Source: Cadophora sp. MPI-SDFR-AT-0126 (lineage: Eukaryota > Ascomycota > Leotiomycetes > Helotiales > Ploettnerulaceae). Taken from it: a stretch of 64,000 nucleotides of DNA. Shown piece by piece: positions 45,001-55,650 of this stretch (the first letter of the stretch is position 1; each line of letters opens with the position of its first letter). The notes beneath the pieces are model-generated. The model saw nothing but the letters and a program-made list of their open reading frames with translations, was not told the origin of the DNA and did no database searches. The stretch is from contig JAGMVK010000002.1 of assembly GCA_020747065.1 (NCBI GenBank), positions 2,108,001 through 2,172,000 on the forward strand. The letters run 5' to 3'. The position numbers were made by a program, and so were the translations under genes.

Positions 45001-46046
45001 TTGTGCATAACACCACCAACAATAACCCGCTTTCTTTTTGGATCTTCTACGGCCCCTCGTCTTCGAGGAATGGCAACACGGAAAGCCTCTTGATTCGAGT
45101 GCCGATATGTGATGTTGTCTTCGCCGCATACCAAAACTCCACTGGGTCCATCAGTACCTCCTGGGACTTGGAAGAGAATGGTGGCTGTCCGGTCTACTGG
45201 ATCTGACCATTTCCGTACCACGTGGTTCAGCCCGAGATCGAGTTCGTAGTAGACTAAGGTCTTCTCAATCTCATCGTATGCTTGGCCCGTTGGGTCTTGA
45301 TCCGAGTCGCCATAATCAACCTCTAGGGCAGCAAAGACCGGATTCGCGTAACCAACATCAAGAGCACACATAGCAAATACCAAGGTTTGAGCTTTGTGCG
45401 CCTCCAAAGGAGACGAGATTGTCAGTTCTGCTTGGGCATTACGATTGAGCACATAGACAAGCTTGTTCTTCTCTACAGAAGCGATCAAGCAAGCTCTTCC
45501 TTTCGGGTCCACAGCCAAATACTGTCCTGGGATGACTCTCCTTACACCGGATTTTCCAAATGTCTCCAGATGCAATCTGTTGAACTTGTTCTGTGCAGGA
45601 AGAAATTCAACAATGGTGATTCGGCCTGAGTCGGATGTGATGATGATATAATCTAAAAAGTTTGTTTAGCATCCATTCTTCCAAAATGCCCATTTATCTG
45701 TACCACTTTGTGCCGGTGACGATTCATGGTGGAATTTCTCGTGCTGCCATCCATGCTTCAAATCACTAAGTGAAATTCAAATGACAAGATTGACTGACTT
45801 ACCCTTGTTACTTCCAGCCAGCCTGAAGGCTGCTATGGCTCTGATTATACCAAAAACATCGTGCGAAAGGGCTGTGACGATCTTGCCCTGGGATGGGTCC
45901 GGTCGGTGCAAAGTAAGGCGAGAACCTGAAGCAGTTATAATCTGCTGCTCCTTTGTGCCTGTGAATTGACCCAGGATAGCTTGGGTTGTTGCGGTTGGAG
46001 GTTGGACCGTCAAGCTGTACATAAACATAGAAGAGGTTGTCGCCAT
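42006..46046 (-). CDS. RSE1: Pre-mRNA splicing factor Rse1 (SF3b subunit 3, SF3b130)
   Basis: Four exons (46046-45803, 45652-43570, 43370-42086, 42032-42006) with introns of 150, 199 and 53 bp encode 1212 residues, the usual length for fungal Rse1. The start [15 protein letters not shown], the join [16 protein letters not shown], the join [15 protein letters not shown] and the end [15 protein letters not shown] all fit the family. The protein is made of three seven-bladed WD40-like beta-propellers related to DDB1 and CPSF160, with the CPSF_A domain in the last third (about 850-1180). In U2 snRNP it scaffolds Hsh155/SF3b1 around the branch site. The last coding exon is only 27 nt. RSE1 shares a 277 bp divergent promoter with MSS51. 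Confidence 0.97.
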
Positions 46047-46323
46047 CTTGTCGCTGACGCGCAGAATGTCTGCGTAACGTATTTGACAATGAAAATACCC
46101 GCGGGCTGGACGGTAAAATGTTTGCAGGCTGTTAGAGCTGACAAGGCAGCTTTTCGCAGCTCAAATCATGTCGTGGTGATTATTTCGCGGGCATCTCGAA
46201 CAAATTGAAGAGCAGCTCTGACGGCCTTTCCTCATTGGGACTAGTCAATATACCCATATATCGCACCACTTGAAAGCCTACAGAGCTTCACGATCAACGC
46301 AAAGAACTGCTGAACGTTCCGAG
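46047..46323. promoter_or_regulatory. Short bidirectional promoter RSE1/MSS51
   Basis: Only 277 bp separate the ATG codons of RSE1 (minus) and MSS51 (plus), so both promoters and leaders must share this stretch. No motif stands out beyond an AT-rich patch (tatacccatatatcgc, near 46250) close to the MSS51 start. Confidence 0.55.
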
Positions 46324-47987
46324 ATGCGCAATTCGGCTTCTTATACCTGTCATCGGTGCTTAACTGCCCTCAAAACTACATCTCGAATTTCTCAAAGACC
46401 GGTATTTTCCTCGCGACTTGCCTTGGGCTCGAGGACAATTTCGACCCAGCAGAATGGAACAAAGTCAATCATAAGGGAGGACGCAACGCAGAAGCCAATT
46501 GGCAGAAGGACAGTGTCATCGTTAGGAGGACAAGGACAGAAAGTCAAGAATGAGCCATTCGACTTCCGAACTCCAGGTGGCCTCGAGTCTACACCCGCTC
46601 CCGAGACAGAAGGCAGATCTCTTTTAATGCCAAACAACCTGTTCCATCCTTTCTCCAGCTCCCCTTCACCCGAAATAAGACGAAGAGCTGCTTTCATGAA
46701 GCAGAATGCATACTGTCCACACCCCGATCACCACCAAACCCGCCTACCCATGAATCCAGATGATCCAGAAGCACGAAAGTCTGTCAAAGGGCCATTACCT
46801 CCTGCACATGTAGACTTTGAATGTCCTGACTGTGGCATACCCGTTTCTTGCTCGGAAGAGCATTGGGCAGACGATTATGAGGCGCACCTGGAAATCTGTG
46901 ATACACTGAGAGAGATCAATGAGGACGACCATGATTTACGGTCCGGCAGGTTCTTTCCGGAGTTTGAATACCCTGGCGACCAGATTGAGGAGGCAATGGT
47001 CAACATGACAAATTGGGATACCTTCCTGTTTTCAAGAGAGTTTAAGGCGATCAATGATGAGAGAAGTTTGCGACAAGCGACGCGGTTGTTGACATACCCA
47101 GTCACGATTGGCAGCATCTTGCATGAACTCAGTCCATATAGCATAAAGAAAGAAGGACGTCTGACTGTAGAGGGCTTGAAGAGTTTAAGTGGTACGTACT
47201 TTCTGCCCAAGAACGTCGCAACGCTAATAATGGCAAGCTCTGAGATACTCTCTTCACCCGCCTCGCTCTGGAGGAGGACCTGATGTCAAGGGACTCAGAC
47301 CTACCCCACCGCCAATGAGAATCTTTATTCTCGGAGCACGCGCAGAATCGTCTCTTCCACGAGAAGTCTGGGTACAATTGACCCACCTTTTCCCCCGAGT
47401 TGCATTCCACCTTATCTTCATTGGCCCTGAAAGTATGGCAAACAGAGATGCCGAATTCCCACTTCCGGAAAGAACACCTACCAACCCATTTGGAGCCATT
47501 GTGGAGGATCGAATCACCAATTCCATGAAAATCAGCACATATGTTGAATATTACCATACGCTCCACCAGGCTGGCCACTTCTACCCATATGATCCATATT
47601 TCGACTGCTTTATGCTCTTCCATCCAGGTCTCGGGCACCCTGCCAGCTCACACGAGTGGGAGGAGACGATTCCTCAATTACTGGAGACCAAGGTACCAAT
47701 CCTAGTCACAGGTTACACACAGTACGACATGGAGAGAGATATCGATTGGGTTAAGCAGAAGGTCGGAGGAGAAATGGATATGTTGATGGAACCAGGCGAG
47801 AATCGTTTCCGAAGTCTGAGGTGGGATCTCAACGATCTCGATCCTCAAGATATCAGCTGCGGAAACTGGGGAGTGTGGGCTTTCAGAGGCAAGAGGTAAG
47901 TCAATATCGATCTTGTTTATCAGATTGGTTCTCTAACTTGTTCATAGATATGAGACAACCAGAAAGGGTCTTGAAGCAGAGTCATGA
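46324..47987 (+). CDS. MSS51: Mitochondrial COX1 translation activator Mss51
   Basis: Three exons (46324-47191, 47238-47895, 47948-47987) with introns of 46 and 52 bp give 521 residues. The frame opens upstream with a TTG, but the ATG at 46324 starts a basic presequence-like N terminus (MRNSASYTCHRCLTALKTTS) that also carries a CxxC. A zinc-cluster region follows: CPHPDHH near residue 128, ECPDCG near 166 and HLEIC near 189. The conserved Mss51 C-terminal domain follows, with MRIFILGARAESSLPREVW and FDCFMLFHPGLGHP. In yeast Mss51 activates COX1 mRNA translation and binds newly made Cox1, with Cys motifs that sense heme; the CxxC at the N terminus resembles a heme-regulatory setting but that link is inference. 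The final coding exon is 40 nt. It is the plus-strand partner of RSE1. Confidence 0.93.
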
Positions 47988-48506
47988 TTTGGTAGACTCG
48001 CTGAGGGATGAGATATAACTCTGTGGTGAAGTGTACAAACTTTGTAGAAAGACGGATGAAGGCTTTTAGCTACTGTATACTAGGTCACACAACTCTAGGA
48101 CATCCCGAATATTGTAACTTTTCGGGTTATGAAAAAGACATTGAGCTCCGTTGTATACCACATAGAAGGCATGGCATTTGTGAGAAACCACGGCAAACCT
48201 GCATATGCAGGAACACAACATTATCTTTCTCCGGTGAATGCCTAAAGCCAATGAACATTAGCGACCGCCAAAGACCGCCACCATACCTACGGAATGAAGG
48301 AAAGAAAACTCGAACTTCTTGCAACGGCTTCTCTAATTCTACAACATTTATACTCCCTTTCTGGATCCATGAACCTTCAAATATTGAAAAAGGACATCCT
48401 TTCAGTTTTGCCCCCACTTTTAGAACAAGCCTCCTTATCGATCAGCCGAGGCTAAAATAAATATATCGATAAACTTCGTCATCGATCCCTCCGAAAATAA
48501 ACAACC
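47988..48506. promoter_or_regulatory. Intergenic region MSS51-TFC7
   Basis: This 519 bp gap between two plus-strand genes holds the MSS51 3' UTR and the TFC7 promoter. The opposing frames at 48008-48460 (plus) and 48127-48417 (minus) mirror each other and show no domain. Confidence 0.5.
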
Positions 48507-49548
48507 ATGAGTCTCGAAGTAATTTATGTAACCCGCCATGGGGTAAGTGATCTCCTACTATTCTAAAAATCGTCCCCAACTGCCTGTCATACTCAGAAAT
48601 CTCTTACCAGTTTCTCCTACTGACAATGCCTCACAGTTCCGCTCCAACTGGGTTGTCGACCCGAAAACCGGGGAATACTCAACCAGCATCCCCTCTCCGA
48701 CAGGCATAGCCAGCGACCCCGAGCTTGCAGGTTACGGCGTTGCCCAATCCAAAGAGCTTGCCACGCATCTCCTCACCGTTTCCCCACCCATCGAACGAAT
48801 CTACTCGTCCCCGTTCTATCGCTGTATCCAGACCATCACTCCAACCGTCACCGCTCTCGCCTCCTCCCAATCCGCAACCACCTCCCCCTCCACCACAAAG
48901 GTCCGCGGCGAAAATGGCATCGGAGAATGGTACGGCATGGCACGGTTCGACCACCCCTCTCCCGCTGAGCCCGCCGTCCTGAAAAACTTACTCCCACATT
49001 ACGATGAAGAGTACAAGCCTGTTATCAAACCAAGCGTGAATGGCGAGACGTTGGAGGAGCTACATGATAGGACGGCGTATGCGCTGCATAGGATCATCGA
49101 GCAGAGTGATCGCGAGGGCGTGAAGGCTATCTTGCTGTGTACGCATGCGGCGACGCTGATTGCGATTGGGAGGGCGCTGACGGGGAGGATGCCAGAGGAT
49201 ATCGCGGAAGAGGATTTTAGGCCATTTACGTGTGGGTTGAGTACGTTTGTGAGGAGGGGAAAGGAGAATATGGAGGTGGGAGTGAAAGAGTGGGAGGGTC
49301 CTGAGACGGAGATTCCGAGAGTGGATTGGAAGGGCGGGAGAGGCGTTGGTGGAGGATGGAATATCACTCTCAGTGGTGATTGTACTTTCCTGAGTGGGGG
49401 AGAGGAGAGAGGCTGGAGGTTTTCGGGAGATGAGTCTTTTGATCTGGCGGCTGGAACTGCGAATTCTTTGGATGCTGGCACGGGTCTCGGAGTTGTTGTT
49501 GAGGGTAAGAAGGCACAGAGCACTTCACTAAGCCCATCACGGTTGTAA
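48507..49548 (+). CDS. TFC7: TFIIIC subunit tau55 (Tfc7/Sfc7), histidine-phosphatase fold
   Basis: Two exons (48507-48542, 36 nt, and 48637-49548) around a 94 bp intron give 315 residues. The tiny first exon supplies MSLEVIYVTRHG, and the join to FRSNWVVD recreates the TRHGFRSNW start seen in yeast Tfc7 (ARHGYRSNW). The phosphoglycerate-mutase-like core has RIYSSPFYRC and CTHAATL (second His near residue 182), so the catalytic residues are present. The C-terminal block SGDCTFLSGGEERGWRF, near residue 258, is the small TFIIIC subunit domain that pairs with tau95. This identifies it as tau55 rather than a metabolic mutase. TFIIIC recruits TFIIIB to tRNA and 5S genes; the phosphatase activity of tau55 has no settled role. 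Convergent with the histidine phosphatase gene, 263 bp apart. Confidence 0.92.
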
Positions 49549-49811
49549 GATCTATTTGGTATTGATGGGTCTCGATGATTCCTTACATCTTAAAGGATAG
49601 CATACTTTATTCGGATGGGAAAGATACCCCGGCAAATGGTTACTGATATTACGAGATAATTCAAGTAGAAGTTCTATCTACACAGAATATCCAACCCTGC
49701 TATGTACAACCTGCCTGTCTAAAAATACCACGCATTTCTGCACGCACCAAACAGCAGGTTGAACATAATATGGATGTATGGCATGGGGGAATTCACACAA
49801 CGAAACATCAT

Positions 49812-51411
49812 CTAATATCCTGAAGGTTCTGGTTTTTCTGGGAATGCCGGTGCTTCTAAGTTGCTTAAGCATTCCTCTTTCCAGTGTGCTGGAGTGTACT
49901 TATCCACAATGGCCTTGAAAGCTTCCTGTCAAAGTGGTGAGCAAGGCAGTCAAAATAGCTTGGAAGAAGCAACTTACAAGAGTACAAAAGGTGTCGTCCC
50001 CCTCGAGATGCTTCCCTACCGCTTTGCAGCCCGGAACAGACATGACCTTATCGTTGTACCGTATTCTAACATAATAGCCATCCAGCTTTGCCCGATCCGA
50101 TTCCTTGAGTGTTTCGAGCTTTTGCCTAGCTATTGCCGCCGAGACTGATTTTGATGGTCCGCTTCCGAACAGTGATCCAAACCAGCTGGCTGAAGCGGGC
50201 GCCTGAACTTGCGATTGCATCTCAGTTTGTGATTGGAGTCCAGATTTCTTGAAAACTTCGAACGCGATATGGCTCGTATACGGAGGCCATGCCTCTCCAT
50301 CAAATGCTCCTAAGCTGGACAAAATCCCGGCCAGAGTCGTGTCGTGGCATCCGCGGAGAGCCATCTTGATACCCTTCTCGCCCCCTCTCCCATGTCCGGT
50401 AGACCCGTCTTTGCCTCCTACCTCTCGATGCAGATCATTTGCATTCTGCTCAACGCTACCGACAATCTGTTCCACAACATCACCCATCAAAGCACCAATA
50501 CCTAAAGTTCGATATTCCTGGGATTCTTGATACCCACTGAACCACTCCTCAACAGAAATCTTGTCGATAATTTTTCTACCCTTAGAATCATAGAATTCCT
50601 TTGGAAGCCTGGTCGCAGGACCGTGAGCTAATGTTGAATTTACAGTATCCATGATTCCTGAGAGGCGCGGATGGGAATCAACTGCAACACGCTTGCTGGA
50701 CTCGGGCATCCATTTGCTGAGCAATTTGTTCAAGTACTCCATTTCGTCTGTCTCATTCCAGCGATCGGCAGTTCTTTGAGCAAAAGCTCTGGAAAGCTGG
50801 GCAAATCTCCTACAATTGCTGTCATTTGGAAAGAGCGTTTCGTCTGCTGGAGCTCGCGTGATGATGGTGACCGGTGGAAATGAGGCAGATCGAGCCTTTG
50901 CAGGATACATCCCCCAGAACACCTGCTGAAGCGATTCTAGTGCTCTAGGCATAGGAGTTGCTCGTAGATATATCATATCTGCGTCATGGATCATCGAGGG
51001 CATATACTGCAATTGATCCACGTAGAGATGCCTGAGCCTTCGACCAAGTTCGAAGGTCGTTTCCCTTCCCTTGTCCGTCAGTTCACCCAAATTGCAAATC
51101 GCATCAACATGTCCTCCAGGTCCAGAGGCGATCACGGGATCGTCGTTGCTGCCGAACGTCTCCAACCGTTTCCGCCATTGCAGTGGTGACCATTTCCCTT
51201 CAGTGGCTTCATATGTTGAGCTGACCATCTGGCGGGCAACTGAACAATACGGCCAATATGCATGGAGTCCTGCATTCTGAAATCTCGCGGAGACAGGAGA
51301 CCGCTCGCCGTGACGTAACAGGACCTGAACGAGCTGGAGGTCCAAGCCTTTAGGATAAAGCTTCTGAAGCTCTTCTTGGGAGTATGGACCCCGTGGCTGA
51401 AGAGTTGTCAT
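49812..51411 (-). CDS. Histidine acid phosphatase superfamily protein, cytosolic type
   Basis: Two exons (51411-49978 and 49925-49812) with a 52 bp intron encode 515 residues. The catalytic motif LRHGERSP lies at about residues 33-40 and the partner motif HDTT near residue 355. Both active-site histidines and the first arginines are therefore present. No signal peptide is visible (MTTLQPRGPYSQEELQKLYP), unlike secreted phytases and acid phosphatases, so it should act inside the cell. The layout resembles PXYLP1/ACPL2-like histidine phosphatases. The substrate is unknown. The C-terminal exon adds EAFKAIVDKYTPAHWKEECL. Its start codon faces the PPR gene across 327 bp. Confidence 0.9.
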
Positions 51412-51738
51412 GATAATTGGCTGTTAACGTAATGGACAAGCAGCCTGAGCCGCATGTAGAGAAGACAGAACAGTGTTTACTTTCACCACGGCTTGGAATA
51501 CATGAAAGGTGGGGTGGTTGTCAGTCCAATACATAAGTGAGGTGAGGTGAGTCGAGGGTGGAACCCCACCAGAGCTCCAGTTGATGTGAGGAGGCTTGCA
51601 GGGATTTGGAGCTTGGCGAGGACCTCCAGTCGCAACTTCTGGGGGAAAAGATATCGACAACGAGATGCGAACCAGCACTTGCAGAAACCGCAATTTACCT
51701 GCCCGCGCGAAGACCGAATCCTCGAAGCCGCGGAGGCA
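51412..51738. promoter_or_regulatory. Short divergent promoter, histidine phosphatase and PPR gene
   Basis: 327 bp lie between the two start codons. The frame of the PPR gene stays open back to 51547 but uses a non-ATG there, so the ATG at 51739 is preferred. A short gtgaggtgaggtgag tandem lies near 51537-51551. Confidence 0.5.
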
Positions 51739-54366
51739 ATGAGCTACCCTCACATCTGCCTAGCATGTCGTCGAACGATCCGCGAGCTGCGGCACCCTAT
51801 GACCGTTGTACAGTGGAGGCCGAGAGCTACCTTCATTTCTCTCAGCAACAACAAATCTCGGAGGACAGATGCCAGGTCGTCAAAGGGGGACCAGTTGAGG
51901 TCCGAAAAAGATGATGGGCCTTCAACTACACCCCCGAGGAGGAAGCCGGTTCGGACAAGGAAGGACGTTCCTGGAGATGTTCTTGAATCTCTCTTCGAAC
52001 AGACCATCCACTCACAACGACCAGAAGTCGAAGATCACCCAACTCATGAATCAATACTGGAACCGTACCAGAAGGTACAGGAGCTAAGCAAGATGATGAA
52101 GGATGGAGCTCCATACCCGGATCAATGGGCTTTCTTTGTCGAGAATTTCGGTCCAGCCGCGCAACGAGCAAAAGGCATACAGAGGATATCAATGCCTTCA
52201 TTCTTACGACCAACGATCAGCTCGATGTGGCATTCAATTGTACAGGCAAAAGAAAATGACCACCCATTGCCAGAATCACTTCCTACTACTACAGAAATTT
52301 CAAGGGTCTTCATGGAACTAGGTTATCTCCATGGTCACGATTGGATTGAGATGGTGTCTCATCCTCTTCGAAATCTGCTGAGAATCAGAAACGGAGAACT
52401 GAATGACCTAGAGACCGAGAAACGTCTCACTGAGGATTTGATTGGCGCCTGGAATATTGCATGCCGTGATATCGGGCAATTGGAAAACTTTCATGACAGC
52501 AATTCACCCTTATACTGGTCAACATTACCGGCCATCTCGACAATGGATGCTGTTAAAGTACACAACAAACGAGGCTCACACGACGTCTTTGGACTTCTGG
52601 TTCCTTCTTTCGGACTGGGAAGTCTGAAAGCATTCCCTGTGGTTGCTCTTACCACCTTTGGACTCTTGACAGAACGGACCGTGGCTACCGAAAAACTGAA
52701 CATAGATGTGTCGCCTCTTGTGATGATCTTAAGCAGAGTCATTAGCATTCCTGGCTTGGATTATAGCAGAATTCACTCGTCATATTATTCATCAAATGTC
52801 GCTCAGTGTTCGGATTACGTTATGGCCAATTGGGGTAAAATTCGAGCGCGGGCAACCGAGATGGCACAATATCACCACCCTGAGCTTGAGAAAACGAAAT
52901 CAGAACGCATGTCGCGTGCTCCGGTGCAGATCAGTGTAAGCTACATCAACAAGAGACTCCATGAAGCTTTCACAAAAAGAAACCTGCGCCAAGTCGATGA
53001 GATCTGGGCAGATGTATCAAAATGGCCAGTCAATGATCCAAGTATTGAATCTGCCGAGCGAGGAACTTTGTCAATCACTCTGGCCAATTACTTGATTCTT
53101 GTCTACATGGGACTTCGCCAACCGAACCGTGCCATCGATGTTTGGAATCACATGGTTAACACTGGTTTGACTCCGACTTTGAGAACCTGGGATTCGATGA
53201 TGATGGGTACCATCAATGCCAGGGACCCTCAAGCACTGGAACAGGTTTGGAAGAAGATGATATTGGCACAAGTTGAGCCAGACACAATATGTTGGGCGAC
53301 GAGAGTTGGTGGACTCCTTACTTGCAGAAGGACTGATGCCGGAGTTGCGGCACTTGATGAGATGGGCCGTATATGGATCGAAGCTGCGAGGCAGAAGTAT
53401 CCTCACATGGAATTATCTCAATTGCAATTGATGAACGGTGTCGACAACGCGGTCAAGCCTTCAATTGAAGTAATTAATGCCGCAATAGGCGCCTTGTTCA
53501 AGAACAACTTGCCCAAAGCTGCCTACAAGATCCTGGCCTGGGCCGGGAAGTTTGGCATCGCACCAAATGTCGATACCTATAACATGCTCCTAAGGCCCTT
53601 GATCCGTGATGGTCGTTCACAAGAAGCTATGGCACTATTGCAGCGGATGCATAAGACTGGTGTGCAACCCGACAGCTACACCTTTACGACAATTTTAGAC
53701 GAGACATTCCGGTCTATGGACGGATATACACCAGAAGAAGCTAATGAGATCGTTCAAAGCGTCTTTTCGGAAATGGAATTGGCAGGTGTCAAGCCCAACA
53801 TTCAAATATTTGGTAAAATCATCCGCCAGCTACTTCCACACGAAGGTGTTCCGCCTGAAGAATTGGCCCCGGTTAATGCCGTGATTGACACAATGAACAA
53901 ACAAGGCGTAGCACCCAATGCCTTCATTTATACTATGCTCTTAGAGCAATACTTCGCTCAGAAACCACCTGATATGGATGGGGTGCGGAACACCATCGAA
54001 CGGGCGTCCAATACTAAGGGAGGAACCGATGATATCTTCTGGGACAGAGCCATTGAGGGATATGCCCACCTCAATGAGACTGGACCCGCCATAAGGATTC
54101 TTGGAAAGGTCCAGGCGTCGCACGGCAAAGTAGGCTGGACCGCGATGAGGCTGCTGTTGTTAGCTTTGGTAGAGAACCAGGAGTGGGAGTTGGCAAAAAC
54201 CTTGGTCAATAATGCCGTTATAGATAATGGGGCTCCAGTACCGCTTGAGGTCCGCGGTCATGAGCGGCAACTGAGCTGGGAGTTTTGGAGGCTGGCTCGT
54301 AGTTTTGGCCTTGTGGAGCAAGGACCAGAACTCAAGGCGCAGCATCTTAAAGAGGCGCAGAAGTGA
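51739..54366 (+). CDS. Mitochondrial pentatricopeptide repeat (PPR) protein
   Basis: This is a single-exon gene of 875 residues. The ATG at 51739 begins MSYPHICLACRRTIRELRHP, an Arg-rich, acid-free N terminus consistent with mitochondrial import. Residues 440-780 contain PPR-type helical hairpins of about 35 residues, for example GLRQPNRAIDVWNHMVNTGL, GRSQEAMALLQRMHKTGVQP and EANEIVQSVFSEMELAGVKP. Each ends in the usual G-x-x-P-[ND/T] turn. The N-terminal half is alpha-helical and non-repetitive. PPR proteins bind organellar RNA in a sequence-dependent way for stability, processing or translation; the target cannot be read from the sequence. It ends 240 bp from the convergent MTW1 gene. The CxxC near the N terminus also occurs in other mitochondrial precursors and need not be functional. 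Confidence 0.92.
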   Translation: MSYPHICLACRRTIRELRHPMTVVQWRPRATFISLSNNKSRRTDARSSKGDQLRSEKDDGPSTTPPRRKPVRTRKDVPGDVLESLFEQTIHSQRPEVEDHPTHESILEPYQKVQELSKMMKDGAPYPDQWAFFVENFGPAAQRAKGIQRISMPSFLRPTISSMWHSIVQAKENDHPLPESLPTTTEISRVFMELGYLHGHDWIEMVSHPLRNLLRIRNGELNDLETEKRLTEDLIGAWNIACRDIGQLENFHDSNSPLYWSTLPAISTMDAVKVHNKRGSHDVFGLLVPSFGLGSLKAFPVVALTTFGLLTERTVATEKLNIDVSPLVMILSRVISIPGLDYSRIHSSYYSSNVAQCSDYVMANWGKIRARATEMAQYHHPELEKTKSERMSRAPVQISVSYINKRLHEAFTKRNLRQVDEIWADVSKWPVNDPSIESAERGTLSITLANYLILVYMGLRQPNRAIDVWNHMVNTGLTPTLRTWDSMMMGTINARDPQALEQVWKKMILAQVEPDTICWATRVGGLLTCRRTDAGVAALDEMGRIWIEAARQKYPHMELSQLQLMNGVDNAVKPSIEVINAAIGALFKNNLPKAAYKILAWAGKFGIAPNVDTYNMLLRPLIRDGRSQEAMALLQRMHKTGVQPDSYTFTTILDETFRSMDGYTPEEANEIVQSVFSEMELAGVKPNIQIFGKIIRQLLPHEGVPPEELAPVNAVIDTMNKQGVAPNAFIYTMLLEQYFAQKPPDMDGVRNTIERASNTKGGTDDIFWDRAIEGYAHLNETGPAIRILGKVQASHGKVGWTAMRLLLLALVENQEWELAKTLVNNAVIDNGAPVPLEVRGHERQLSWEFWRLARSFGLVEQGPELKAQHLKEAQK

Positions 54367-54606
54367 TATTCGGGCTGCCGCTAAGCTGTATCTTAGAAAA
54401 CATCACGCCCAACCTGAAGGGCTGGAAATCTGTACAAACACTATGGCCATTATCAAGAGTGTGGCATACACACTTTCTAAAATCATTAATCGTCCCACAA
54501 GTTCCATACACCATTGTCGGCAGGGGAAACCTGACCTTTACCACCCAGAGCCTGCCTCCCATATGATCCGAACATCGTTTCCAACCATTTAAAGCTGTAC
54601 ATATAC

Positions 54607-55650
54607 TTATGGACCTTGATCCATGGCGTCTCCACCACCAACCATACCTACCACTCTCTCCAAATCCTCAACTTCCCCCTTACCCAACTTCCTCCCCTCA
54701 CCCTGCCACTCTCCATCCCTCACCTCTCCCATCTCCCCCAACTCCAAACCCCTCACGTTCTCCAAATGCCTCTTCGTCTCCATCTCCACAAACTCCAATC
54801 TCTCACTCCTCCACGATTTCTCCTCCTCGCCCACCAACCCCTCCTTCCCGCCACCATTTGCCAGCTCCCCCAATCTCGGCCTCAAATCCTCCAATAGACT
54901 CTTCAGTGCCGGCAGCTGGGAAATCGTAAACTCCGTCGTCGTCGTAATCGGATGTTTGACATCGCCCGTCAATTCCCCCTTCTTCTGCAAAAACGCAAAC
55001 GGCGCAGAAGTCTGCGCTTCGTCTAGCCCAGGCTCCGTCTTCTCTACTTGATTCAACAACAGCGATTTCAGTGTCCGTATCGTCGCTTCATTCCTCGCAG
55101 ACTCCGCCCGCAGCAGGGCATGCAGTTTCTGCGTCTCCCGCAACTTCCTCCTCTGCAGCGTAACGCTCTCCGTATTCGGCGCCTGCTCATCATCCTGCAC
55201 GAAACTCAGGCCCTCATAGTGGCTCAATCGTATCCAATCTCGCACTTCGGGCGGCACGCTGAGTACGTTCCGCAACGCCCAGATTTCTAGCTTGTCGAAG
55301 TTCTTGTCGATTTTCGCTTCGAGGAGGGTCTCGAGCTGGTGGACGCCGTTCTCGATTTCGTGCTTGGCTTTCTCGGTGATGGCTTGGGAGGCAGCTGTGT
55401 CGGTAGGTGATGTCTGGGACGGGAGCTTAAAGCCTAGGTCTTTGGGGTCGGCGGAGAGGAGGCCTTTTTCGATGGCTTCGGAGGCCTTGAATGCGAGGAC
55501 GTTGATGCTGTGGATTGTGTGAGCATTGAAGCTTTAAATGTTACTCAGGGTATCGACGGACCTGTTTACTATATCGTCGATTAGGGCGGCTGGCCGGTAT
55601 GTGAGGTGTTCTGTCAGTAGAGTGACATCTGAGTTTATTGACGCGCTCAT
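54607..55650 (-). CDS. MTW1: Kinetochore MIND/Mis12 complex subunit Mtw1 (Mis12)
   Basis: Two exons (55650-55562 and 55507-54607) with a 54 bp intron give 329 residues. The N terminus MSASINSDVTLLTEHLTYRP and following IDDIVNSINVLAFKA, joined across the intron, is the Mis12 head signature, as is EIWALRNVLSVP with the following WIRLSHYEGL. Coiled-coil segments occupy about residues 130-190, and the C terminus is a Glu/Lys/Gly-rich stretch. The protein is slightly longer than yeast Mtw1 (289). In the MIND complex it links CENP-C and inner kinetochore proteins to the Ndc80 complex. The donor reads GTCCGT, a poor match, but only this splice joins the two conserved halves in frame. The C-terminal 60 residues are poorly conserved in composition. 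Confidence 0.93.

Noticed and set aside
46270..46323. N-terminal extension of Mss51 from a TTG at 46270
   Set aside because: It begins with a non-ATG codon. The ATG at 46324 gives a sensible mitochondrial-type N terminus.
51547..51738. 64-residue N-terminal extension of the PPR protein
   Set aside because: It would start at a non-ATG codon within the divergent promoter. The ATG at 51739 begins a targeting-like sequence.
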